From the NCBI GenBank assembly GCA_937975645.1, contig CALJTV010000031.1, positions 1 to 64,000 on the forward strand: 64,000 bases of DNA, written 5' to 3'. Origin of the DNA: an uncultured Dehalococcoidia bacterium. GTDB taxonomy: Bacteria > Chloroflexota > Dehalococcoidia > GIF9 > UBA5629. Shown piece after piece: positions 49,515 to 56,879 of this stretch (its first letter is position 1; each line of letters begins with the position of its first letter). The notes under the pieces were generated by a model, which was not told where the DNA came from, did no database searches, and was given only the letters and a program-made list of their open reading frames with translations. Made by a program: the position numbers and the translations under genes.

Positions 49515-49556
49515 TTGTCACCCTTCCTTTCTACAAGCGTTGGGAAAGCCGTCGAG

Positions 49557-49585
49557 ATTATATAGCATCTTTGCAGTTCTTGCAA
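49557..49585 (-). promoter_or_regulatory. Candidate promoter of the hdrD-hdrA-mvhDGA operon
   Basis: On the minus strand TTGCAA, a 17-base spacer and consensus TATAAT, followed by the SD (AAGGAAGGG) of the HdrD-like gene. It separates this operon from the selenocysteine operon upstream. Confidence 0.7.
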
Positions 49586-49660
49586 GAGTCATGCGGAAGT
49601 GACCATGATGCAGTGAGGATGGGATTTTTCAGCCAGCCGACCGATAAGTTGCCGTTTCTG

Positions 49661-49681
49661 CTCCGGACTATTTCTCCGGAG
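49661..49681 (-). other. Hairpin at the end of the selenoprotein mvhD gene
   Basis: A 7-bp perfect inverted repeat CTCCGGA/TCCGGAG with the mvhD stop codon in its loop. No T-run follows, so it is not a standard terminator; it may still slow or protect the message end. Confidence 0.4.
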
Positions 49682-50084
49682 TACGAAGGTTGAGGGGACC
49701 GAGTTTTCTCACCTGCTCGGTCATTTCATCTATGATTGTGGCAAAACGGTCAGCTTCTGATGCGGATACCCAGTCCAGCCTTAATCTCTCTGGCTCGATG
49801 CCGAACTGGGACAGTAGTCTCTGTAGGAGTGGGATTCTTCGAGCCTCTTTTACATTACCCTCCAGGTAATGACATTCCCCGGGGTGTCAGCCACAGACCA
49901 GGACGCCATCTGCCCCCAATTCAAATGCCTTAAGGATCAGAGCAGGCTCCACGCGTCCGCTACACATCACGCGGACTATGCGGACGTTTGGGGGATATTT
50001 CTTTCGAGCCGTGCCGGCAAGGTCAGCAGCAGCATAAGCGCACCAGTTACACATGAAGCCCACAATTCTTGGTTCGAAGCTCAT
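49668..50084 (-). CDS. mvhD: MvhD-like iron-sulfur subunit, selenocysteine version (read through UGA at 49887-49889)
   Basis: Read as one 138-residue protein with selenocysteine at position 66, in [15 protein letters not shown]. The upstream part ([22 protein letters not shown]) and downstream part ([15 protein letters not shown] and following) both match the cysteine paralog at 45.9 kb, which has TGC at this place. After the UGA come 15 bases, then a hairpin with a 7-bp perfect stem and a UGGAG loop, the right place for a bacterial SECIS. The start overlaps the hdrA stop (ATGA) and has GGAAGGAG upstream. Ordinary gene callers would truncate this gene. Selenocysteine at this position is known in methanogen VhuD. 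Confidence 0.85.
49853..49871 (-). promoter_or_regulatory. SECIS-like hairpin in mvhD (15 nt after UGA)
   Basis: CATTACC, loop TGGAG, GGTAATG. The loop carries two adjacent G, as bacterial SECIS loops do, with the G-pair 24-25 bases after the UGA. Confidence 0.7.
49887..49889 (-). other. In-frame UGA (selenocysteine codon) of mvhD
   Basis: UGA at codon 66. The paralog has TGC (Cys66) here, and coding potential continues for 72 more codons to a TAG at 49668-49670. Confidence 0.82.
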
Positions 50085-52042
50085 ATCAGCACTCCTTCCA
50101 GTTCTGACATAATTTGCTCCGTGGTGAAGTGTCTGGCGGTAATGGCACCACTTGGGCAAGCTGCGGCGCAGGTGCCACAGCCTTTACACATAGCTTCATT
50201 GATTACCGACACCTTTTTGTCTTCGTTGAAGGAGATGGCATTGTATGGGCACAGGGAGATGCAGGTCCTGCATCCGGAGCATAGTTTTTCATCGATAAAG
50301 GCGGTAGTTGGTTCGATTTCCACGCTGCCCTTGGTGATGATAGCCATGGCTCGGGCAGCGGCTGCTGAAGCCTGAGCAACGGTATCGGGTATGTCCTTTG
50401 GTCCCTGACAACAGCCAGCGATAAGCACACCTTCTGTGGTGGTGGCTACAGGGTCAAGTTTGGGGTGCTTCTCCAGGAAGAAGCCATCACGGCTGCGGCT
50501 TATTGAAAATAGCTTGGCGGTCTCGGCAACATCTGCCCTGGGCTCAAGGGCTACACTCAGGATGACCATGTCCACAGGGAGGCGCCGCTGTCTGGAAATG
50601 AGCGTGTCCTCGCAGACAACGATAAGCTTTCCCCGTTCTTCTGGAGTCTCGGCGACATCAGTGACCTCGCCGGCACGCCCTCTGATGAAATTGACTCCTT
50701 CTTCCTGAAGGCGGTTGTAGAATTCCTCGTAACCCTTGCCGAAACAGCGCAGGTCAATATACAGGTCGTAGATTACAGCATCGGGAATTTTTTCCCTGAT
50801 AATGTGGGCAAATTTTAGCGAATGCATGCAGCAGACACGAGAGCAGTATTCGTGATAATTGACATCACGGCTACCGATGCAGTGGAGGATGGCAATGCTT
50901 CTGGGCTCAGTCCCGTCTTTGAGAACGATTTTGCCACCGGTGGGACCGGAGGCATTGGTCATCCTTTCGAACTGGAGACTGGTGATGACATTATCGTATC
51001 TACCATACCCAAACTGGGTCATCGGTGTAGGGTCGAAGGAGTCAAACCCGGTGGTAAGGATGATACAGCCAACCTCCACCTCCAGGGTCTGTTCTTTTTG
51101 TTCGAAGTCTATGGCTTTGGTTTCACAGAACCTCTCGCAAGCGCGGCATTTTCCCCTAAGGAAGTAGGTGCAGTGGTCACGGTCAATGACAGGGACATTT
51201 GGCACTGCTTGAGGGAATGGTGTGTATATTGCCTTTCTCTTACCCAGCCCAAGGTCAAACTCGTTGTCGACTTTTATGGGGCATTTCTCCTGGCAAGTAC
51301 CACAGCCGGTACATTTGGACTCGTCGACATAGCGCGGCTTCTTCTTTATTTTGACCTTGAAGTTGCCCACATACCCTGAGACCTCCATGACTTCACTGTA
51401 GGTCAGGAGTTCTATGTTTTTGTGTGACCCCGCCGAGGCCATCTTCGGGGTCAGTATTCAGGCACTACAGTCTAACGTGGGGAAGGTCTTGTCAAGCTGT
51501 GCCATGTGACCGCCGACGGAGGGCTCTCGTTCCACCAAATATACCTTGTGTCCGGCGTCGGCGATTTCCAGGGCTGCTTGGATGCCGGCTATACCAGCGC
51601 CGACCACAAGCGTGTTCGGGTTGACAGGTACAACTTTAGTCTCCAGTGGTGTATGGTAAAGGACGCGTTTGACGGCGGCGCTGACTAGGGCTTTGGCTTT
51701 CTCGGTGGCTTTGTCTTTATCTTCGTGCACCCAAGAGCACTGTTCCCGGATGTTTGCCATTTCAAACAAGTAAGGGTTCAAGCCGGCATCGGCAACAGCC
51801 CTGCGGAAGGTCTGCTCGTGAAGGCGCGGTGAGCACGATGCCACCACTACACGGTTGAGCTCGAGTGCCCTGATATCGTTCTTAATCAATTCCTGTCCGG
51901 GGTCGGAGCACATAAACTTGTAGTTGCGGGCTATAGTTACTGAGGGCAGACTCTTAGCAAATTCGGTAACTGCTTCTACATCCACTGTGCTGGCGATGTT
52001 GGCGCCGCAATGGCAGATGTAAACGCCCACTTTCGGCTCCAT
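50081..52042 (-). CDS. hdrA: HdrA-like FAD/iron-sulfur subunit, selenocysteine version (read through UGA at 51458-51460)
   Basis: Read as one 653-residue protein with selenocysteine at residue 195 ([16 protein letters not shown]). The part before the UGA and the part after it are both highly similar to the neighbouring cysteine hdrA. The FAD motif [18 protein letters not shown] and the four ferredoxin-type cysteine groups are intact. A hairpin with an 8-bp perfect stem lies four bases after the UGA. The same residue is selenocysteine in some methanogen HdrA proteins. The ATG has an AAGGAGG SD. Without readthrough the gene would appear as two broken ORFs. Confidence 0.88.
51425..51453 (-). promoter_or_regulatory. 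SECIS-like hairpin in hdrA (4 nt after UGA)
   Basis: TGACCCCG and CGGGGTCA form a perfect 8-bp stem with a 13-base loop AAGATGGCCTCGG, the GG being 18-19 bases after the UGA. The aligned region of the cysteine paralog lacks the matching stem. Confidence 0.75.
51458..51460 (-). other. In-frame UGA (selenocysteine codon) of hdrA
   Basis: UGA at codon 195. The cysteine paralog has TGT at the aligned codon, and the frame continues open and homologous on both sides. Confidence 0.85.
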
Positions 52043-52057
52043 GTTACTTGTTCCTCC

Positions 52058-52933
52058 TTATACTTTTACCAGTGTCTTTAAGATTTTGTCGGCAGAGACT
52101 ATATTGTGGTGCAGACCCAAGGTCTTACGGTCTATGCCAAAGGCAATGCCCATCAGCTGGGTAAAAAATAACACCGGTATATGAAAGTTTGTCTTAAACC
52201 TCCTGTTGACTGCGCCTTGATAGGCATCGAGGTTTACTTGACAGAATGGGCAAACGGTCACTATCAGGTCAGCACTGTTTGCCTGAGCGTTCTCCAGTAA
52301 CTTTCGGATCAAGCCCAGTACGATTTCGTCCTCTGACAGGATTAGTGAGCCGCCGCAACACCGGGCTTTAAGCGGGTAAGGTACCACCTTAGCCCCCAGG
52401 CTCTCTGTAAGGCGATCGAGCGACTGCGGATTTTCAAGGTCGTCGAAGCTGGGCGCTGGGCGGACGACCTGGCAACCATAGTAGGGTGCTACCTTAAGGT
52501 TGCTCAGGTCAACCTTAACGCGCGACTTGATTTCATCGCTGCTAATATCATTGGCGAAGACATCGAGGATATGGCGCACTCTCACCGTGCCGTGGTATTC
52601 CAGCCCGCCGGCAGCGAGTGCCTCTGTTATTTTGGCCCTGATTTCAGGGTAGTGCTGGAAATGCTGGTTTGTCCGGCTTAAAATTAGGTAACAATCGCTG
52701 CAGGCAGCCACCAGGTCAAAGCCCCTTTTTTCGGCAAGTGCCAGATTTCGGGCACAGCAGCAGAATGCAGCCAGTTCATCGACCACGGTATATGGTGTTG
52801 AGCCGCAGCAGTTCCAATCGTCCAGCTCGATCAGTTCCACATCAAGAGCTTTGGCTACAGCGCGTGCGGAAGAATCGTACATCGGAGTCTCTTCGTGCAT
52901 GCAACAGCCCGGGAAGTATGAATAATATTTCAT
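52058..52933 (-). CDS. hdrB: HdrB-like subunit with two CCG domains
   Basis: 291 residues. The first CCG domain has SYFPGCCMHEETP and WNCCGSTPY; the second has YYGCQVVRP, RCCGGSLI and CPFCQVNLD. In HdrB these ligate two non-cubane [4Fe-4S] clusters where the disulfide is reduced; the physiological disulfide in this bacterium is not known. It sits between hdrC and the selenocysteine hdrA, with gaps of 3 and 15 bases. Confidence 0.92.
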   Translation of the reverse strand: MKYYSYFPGCCMHEETPMYDSSARAVAKALDVELIELDDWNCCGSTPYTVVDELAAFCCCARNLALAEKRGFDLVAACSDCYLILSRTNQHFQHYPEIRAKITEALAAGGLEYHGTVRVRHILDVFANDISSDEIKSRVKVDLSNLKVAPYYGCQVVRPAPSFDDLENPQSLDRLTESLGAKVVPYPLKARCCGGSLILSEDEIVLGLIRKLLENAQANSADLIVTVCPFCQVNLDAYQGAVNRRFKTNFHIPVLFFTQLMGIAFGIDRKTLGLHHNIVSADKILKTLVKV

Positions 52934-52936
52934 TTC

Positions 52937-53509
52937 TTAAAGCCCTCCCATTGCCTCAGCTTTATCAAGGATCGCCTTGAGTTGTTTCATTGGTTCAGGC
53001 TCGAGTTTGTGGGCTTTGATGGGCATGCGCCCATGCGTGAGCAGTCCAAGAGCAGGACGTATCATCCTTAACGCTTTCAATGGGTTAGTTTGCAGAAAGT
53101 ATGCCATCATACAGCCTAGGCGCGGTATCATACCGAAGGCATGCACTGTATCGCTGAAGAGCCTGTAAAGTCTGGCTGTACGTACGCGAGGGCGTGTGCG
53201 GTAATGGCGCATGGACAGGTGCTCCAGGGCGTGCATGATGTAGGTAGGTACGATACCCCGCGGGCAACGGACGGTGCACAAGTAGCAGGAGAGGCAGAGC
53301 CACATGGTGTTGCTGGACAGCACTTCATCGCGCATGCCGGCCCTTGCCAGGGCGATGAGTTCACGCGGTGTGTAGTCCATCTTGTTGGCGTTGGGGCATG
53401 ATGCTGAGCAGGTGCCGCACTGAATGCACAGATTGATCTTTTCTCCGCCCGGCATTGCGGAGATCTCCTGAATGAAATCGTTCACACCGTGCACTTTTGC
53501 TGTTACCAT
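52937..53509 (-). CDS. hdrC: HdrC-like ferredoxin subunit
   Basis: 190 residues with two [4Fe-4S] motifs: CIQCGTCSASCP near residue 28 and CLSCYLCTVRCP near 72, the second followed by a basic helical region. It passes electrons from HdrA to HdrB. It is the first gene of hdrC-hdrB-hdrA-mvhD. The start ATG has an AAGGACAGG SD. The tail contains several positive residues and no membrane helix. Confidence 0.92.
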   Translation of the reverse strand: MVTAKVHGVNDFIQEISAMPGGEKINLCIQCGTCSASCPNANKMDYTPRELIALARAGMRDEVLSSNTMWLCLSCYLCTVRCPRGIVPTYIMHALEHLSMRHYRTRPRVRTARLYRLFSDTVHAFGMIPRLGCMMAYFLQTNPLKALRMIRPALGLLTHGRMPIKAHKLEPEPMKQLKAILDKAEAMGGL

Positions 53510-53542
53510 AATTTGCCTGTCCTTCTCACCAGAATTTGTCTA

Positions 53543-53572
53543 ATTATAAACCCCCAGTTCTAACAATGTAAA
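53543..53572 (-). promoter_or_regulatory. Candidate promoter of the selenoprotein hdrCBA-mvhD operon
   Basis: On the minus strand TTTACA, an 18-base spacer and consensus TATAAT, giving a leader of about 25 bases before the hdrC ATG. Confidence 0.65.
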
Positions 53573-53636
53573 ACTCGCATATTTAAAGGGTCCCCTTGTC
53601 TGGCGGAGAAAGGAGCCCATTAGGAAAAGCGCAAAC

Positions 53637-53662
53637 CGAAGCCTCTTTGCCTTCCGGCTTCG
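53637..53662 (-). terminator. Weak terminator-like hairpin
   Basis: CGAAGCC and GGCTTCG form a 7-bp stem with a 12-base loop, followed on the minus strand by GTTTGCGCTTTTCC. It could end the transcript of the 48-residue gene before the hdrC promoter. The T-rich tract is poor. Confidence 0.35.
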
Positions 53663-53671
53663 TATCGGTGT

Positions 53672-53818
53672 CTAGCTCCGGTTAGCCCTGTGCTGACGCT
53701 CTCTAGATGTCTGCAGGATCTGATAGACGCCGCTGGTATTGAGGAACCAGAAGATTACTCCTGCGGTCAGGATGAGGACAGCTATTGTAACCAGCGCTGC
53801 AACCATTCCTATCATCAT
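53672..53818 (-). CDS. 48-residue single-helix membrane peptide
   Basis: An ATG-ATG start with a near-ideal SD (AGGAGGT, about 8 bases upstream) opens 49 codons ending in TAG. One hydrophobic helix covers roughly residues 3-27, and a polar, basic tail (SRERQHRANRS) follows, so the N-terminus is probably outside and the tail inside. It lies between the hdr operon and a two-component system. The family is unknown. The SD supports its translation; a 13-bp inverted repeat in its leader suggests regulation. Confidence 0.6.
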   Translation of the reverse strand: MMIGMVAALVTIAVLILTAGVIFWFLNTSGVYQILQTSRERQHRANRS

Positions 53819-53845
53819 TTGAATAACCTCCTATTTATTAGGTTT

Positions 53846-53930
53846 GTGGGAGGGTAAGAGGCGGGAGTTTCAAGGAAGGGTGAAGTTTAGCCGGTTTTCA
53901 GGCAGGTCGGGAATGGACTCTTACCCCCAC
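53846..53930 (-). promoter_or_regulatory. Long inverted repeat in the leader of the 48-aa gene
   Basis: The arms 53846-53860 and 53918-53930 pair over 13 bp with a two-base bulge (core GGGTAAGAG/CTCTTACCC), enclosing 57 bases. It lies about 28 bases upstream of the 48-residue gene's start. It may be a structured leader RNA. It is not a recognised riboswitch and not a tRNA. The rest of the roughly 295-base gap holds the repeats and promoter of the regulator gene and nothing else clear. Confidence 0.5.
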
Positions 53931-54031
53931 GCCTTACAGTGTAGCAGCTAGCCTCCGTGTTGGCTTGCGTTTTGATGCTTGTTTTTTGTTGTATAAAAGT
54001 CCTGTTTTGCACATGCTTATGGCAGGTATTT

Positions 54032-54058
54032 ATGCCTAGACGCTGCATAAATGCCTAG
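54032..54058 (+). repeat. Direct repeat ATGCCTAG upstream of the response-regulator gene
   Basis: ATGCCTAG at 54032-54039 and 54051-54058, 19 bases apart, immediately upstream of the -35 region. Spacing near two helical turns fits a regulator dimer or tandem binding. Confidence 0.45.
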
Positions 54059-54063
54059 TAGTT

Positions 54064-54093
54064 TTATTGGGTGCTCTCGTCTAGTGGTATAAT
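54064..54093 (+). promoter_or_regulatory. Candidate promoter of the two-component system
   Basis: TTATTG and consensus TATAAT (54088-54093) with TG one base before it, i.e. an extended -10. The expected start is about 54100, so the leader to the TTG start is only about 13 bases. Confidence 0.5.
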
Positions 54094-54112
54094 ATGGTGC
54101 GGGAGGCAGTCT

Positions 54113-54778
54113 TTGGAAAAGATAAGAGTGTTGATTGCCGATGATCATGCCTTTGTCCGGGAAGGGACGCGGCGGATCTTGGAACAGGAGCCGGACATGG
54201 AGGTTGTGGCTGAGGCGGGCGATGGTGAGGAGGCGATAAGGCTGGCGTGCGAGCTAAAGCCTGATGTTGCTATCGTAGACATCGCCATGCCTGGGCTTGA
54301 TGGGATTGAGGCTACGAGGCGGATAAAAAGTTCCTGCCCCGAGGTCGCAGTTCTTGTGCTGACCGCTTATGATGACGACCAATTTGTTTTCAGTTTACTC
54401 GAAGCGGGAGCTGCAGGGTATTTACTGAAGAACATCCGTGGCAGCGAGATAGTGAATGCAGTGCGGGCGGTCTACAGCGGTGATTCAGTACTGCATCCTT
54501 CGGTTACCAAAAAGGTCCTGAAGAGGCTTGTCGGGCTTCTCGGCACACGAGGAAAGCAAAAGCCAGTGGAGCCGCTTACAGAGCGGGAGATGGAAGTTTT
54601 GGGGTTAGTTGCCAAAGGGCTGAGCAACAAGGAGATTGCCGAGGAGCTGTGTTTGAGTATACGAACGGTGCAAGGACATCTAGCCAATATTTTTAACAAG
54701 CTGCATGTGAGCACGCGGACTGAAGCTGCAGTCTACGCTTTGAGAGAAGGCTGGGTTACGTTGAACGATGTCTCTTGA
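54113..54778 (+). CDS. NarL/FixJ-family response regulator
   Basis: 221 residues. The receiver domain has the acidic pair DD in LIADDHAFVREG, the phospho-acceptor Asp in VAIVDIAMPG and Lys in LLKNIRG. The C-terminal LuxR-type helix-turn-helix is LTEREMEVLGLVAKGLSNKEIAEELCLSIRTVQGH. The start is a TTG with GGGAGG upstream, placed after the promoter. It overlaps the start of its partner kinase gene by 11 bases. It lies divergent to the hdr region and may control it. Confidence 0.9.
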   Translation: MEKIRVLIADDHAFVREGTRRILEQEPDMEVVAEAGDGEEAIRLACELKPDVAIVDIAMPGLDGIEATRRIKSSCPEVAVLVLTAYDDDQFVFSLLEAGAAGYLLKNIRGSEIVNAVRAVYSGDSVLHPSVTKKVLKRLVGLLGTRGKQKPVEPLTEREMEVLGLVAKGLSNKEIAEELCLSIRTVQGHLANIFNKLHVSTRTEAAVYALREGWVTLNDVS

Positions 54779-56744
54779 AGGACGCCTCCTTTCTTCCTTC
54801 AGCCGGCTATGGAACCGATTTATGCCTGAGCGGGGCTGGTGGTGGGGCTTCATTCTCAGTCCGAGTTTATGGTTGGTAGCAATTCTCTTGGTAGGGATAA
54901 CGGTTGTCCACTACTGTGGTCTCACATACCCAGTTCCCTTTATTGCCTTTCTGACAAAGCTAGGTATAAGCTCCTCCACTTTTGAAAGGGTGCTTTACCT
55001 TGTGCCTGTCATTTTGGCTAGTTTCATGTTTAGGGGTTGGGAAGGGATAGCTATTGCTCTGGTAGCCGCGATCTGCATGTTGCCTGCTGCTTTTCTGGTG
55101 GGTTCACCTCCAGCTAGTGTCTTTGTTGAGATCGGTGTGGTAGCTGGTATAGGCTGTCTAATTGCTCTAGGCGTGAGATGGTTCAGGATGGAGTATCGAC
55201 AGCGCCAGCGACTGGTGGCTTTAAACTATGTTTCCAATGTGGTCTCACAGTCTCTGGAGTTGGAGCAGATCCTGGAGAGCAGTATTGATAGCATAATGGA
55301 GGTTATGGATGTTGATGCGGTGCTGATATTTCTGCTGGACAGAGAGACCAGAGAACTTTCTCTTAGTGCTCACAGGGGGGTATCCGATGAGTTTGTGGCT
55401 GGCGTAGACAGGTTGAGGGTAGGGGAGGGGTTGAACGGGATGGTTGCTCTTACGGGGCTGCCAGCGCTGATAAGGAATGCTGCTCGCGATCCGAGAGTAA
55501 CCAAATCGGCTGTCAGGAAGGAGGGGCTACGTTCTCAAGTTATAGTGCCGATAAAGTCAAAAGGTAAGGTTATGGGCACTCTATCTGTGGCAATGAGACG
55601 ACAGCGGAAGTTTCTCCATGAAGAGGTGGAGCTGCTGGTGGCTATTGGCGGGCAGATCGGTATGGCTGTAGAGAATGCCAATCTCTATGATGAGCAACGG
55701 AAGTTTATTGAGAGGCTGCAAGCCTCTGAGGAAAAGTTTCGGCAGATCTTTGAGAATGCCCATGATGCTATCTGGGTTCATGATATGGAGGGGAATATTA
55801 TTTCAGCGAACGCGGCTGCAGCCAGGCTTACGGGATATGATGTGGATACTTTGCTTCGCATGAATGTTAAATCATTCCTTACTGACGAGAGTCTTAACCT
55901 TGCCAGAGATATTCGGAGAAGGCTTCTTAATAACGAACCTGTTACTCAGCCGTATGAGCAGAAGCTGGTCACGAAAACGGGAACAGAAGCTGTGCTGAAG
56001 TTGACCACCAATCTGATTACCAGCGGTGGCAAGCCGATAGGTTTTCAGCATATTGCGCGTGATGTTACTAGGGAAAAGGGATTGCAGGAAAGTCTGCGAT
56101 ATTATCTTAGTCAAATTACCAAAGCACAGGAGGAGGAAAGAAAACGTATTGCCAGGGAGCTTCACGATGAGACTATTCAGGCGCTGGTCGTCCTGGCCCG
56201 TCAAATAGATGAGATTGTGTCAGGTGATCGGGGGATATCTGAATACAAAAAGATATTGCTGGATAACCTGAGAGACCAGATAGAGTCTATCATACAGGAT
56301 GTACGGCGGCTGAGCCAGGACCTCAGACCGCCTGCACTGGATACACTTGGTTTGATCCCTGCCTTGGAGGGGCTGGCTTCAGACATTGAGAAACACTCGG
56401 GAATCAATATAAATGTTAGCGTAAGTGGTGCTGTGCGGAGGTTCCCCTCTGAAGTAGAGTTGATACTGTTTCGCATTGTTCAAGAAGCGCTCCGGAATGT
56501 GTGGCGGCACTCTGGTGCTACCAATGCAGATGTGGTGGTAGAATTTGACACAAGTGAGACGAGGATAACGATCAGGGACAATGGCAGGGGCTTTGAGGTG
56601 CCGGATACGGTGGGAGATCTTCTCAAGGATGGCAGGATGGGCTTGGCTGGGATGCAGGAGAGAATCCAGTTGTTAAACGGTAGTCTGAGCATAGAGTCAC
56701 AACGGGGCAGAGGGACGACCATTGTGGTCAGAGCACCACTGTGA
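54768..56744 (+). CDS. Membrane sensor histidine kinase with GAF and PAS domains
   Basis: 658 residues. N-terminal membrane helices (about 30-145), then a GAF domain (about 165-305), a PAS domain (about 325-435), and a HisKA_3 dimerisation domain with the phospho-acceptor His in RKRIARELHDETIQAL. A HATPase domain follows, with EALRNVWRHSGA (N-box) and DNGRGF. It is a typical partner for the NarL-type regulator it overlaps. The signal is unknown; GAF plus PAS suggests a small molecule or redox cue. Confidence 0.9.
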   Translation: MSLEGRLLSSFSRLWNRFMPERGWWWGFILSPSLWLVAILLVGITVVHYCGLTYPVPFIAFLTKLGISSSTFERVLYLVPVILASFMFRGWEGIAIALVAAICMLPAAFLVGSPPASVFVEIGVVAGIGCLIALGVRWFRMEYRQRQRLVALNYVSNVVSQSLELEQILESSIDSIMEVMDVDAVLIFLLDRETRELSLSAHRGVSDEFVAGVDRLRVGEGLNGMVALTGLPALIRNAARDPRVTKSAVRKEGLRSQVIVPIKSKGKVMGTLSVAMRRQRKFLHEEVELLVAIGGQIGMAVENANLYDEQRKFIERLQASEEKFRQIFENAHDAIWVHDMEGNIISANAAAARLTGYDVDTLLRMNVKSFLTDESLNLARDIRRRLLNNEPVTQPYEQKLVTKTGTEAVLKLTTNLITSGGKPIGFQHIARDVTREKGLQESLRYYLSQITKAQEEERKRIARELHDETIQALVVLARQIDEIVSGDRGISEYKKILLDNLRDQIESIIQDVRRLSQDLRPPALDTLGLIPALEGLASDIEKHSGININVSVSGAVRRFPSEVELILFRIVQEALRNVWRHSGATNADVVVEFDTSETRITIRDNGRGFEVPDTVGDLLKDGRMGLAGMQERIQLLNGSLSIESQRGRGTTIVVRAPL

Positions 56745-56879
56745 GGGGATGTGTCTGGTGGTACAGCTCTGTTTACTGTGGGCTCTTGCTTCCATTTAGT
56801 TTGTTGTCTGATTGCCTCGACATCTTCGGCGTAGAGTGTGCTAAACTGCTTATCGAATAACTCTGTGGGTGATACTGAA

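Noticed and set aside
50081-52042. hdrA as a pseudogene broken by a stop codon
   Set aside because: The stop is UGA at a conserved Cys position, with a hairpin behind it, and both halves keep full similarity to the intact paralog.
53630-53670. Possible c-di-GMP (GEMM) riboswitch, suggested by a GCGCAAACC-like stretch
   Set aside because: The rest of the consensus (GAAA tetraloop, tandem stems, receptor) is missing.
53846-53930. tRNA-Sec gene in the long inverted repeat
   Set aside because: No T-arm GTTC consensus, no CCA end and no correct arm lengths; the 13-bp stem does not fit a tRNA acceptor.
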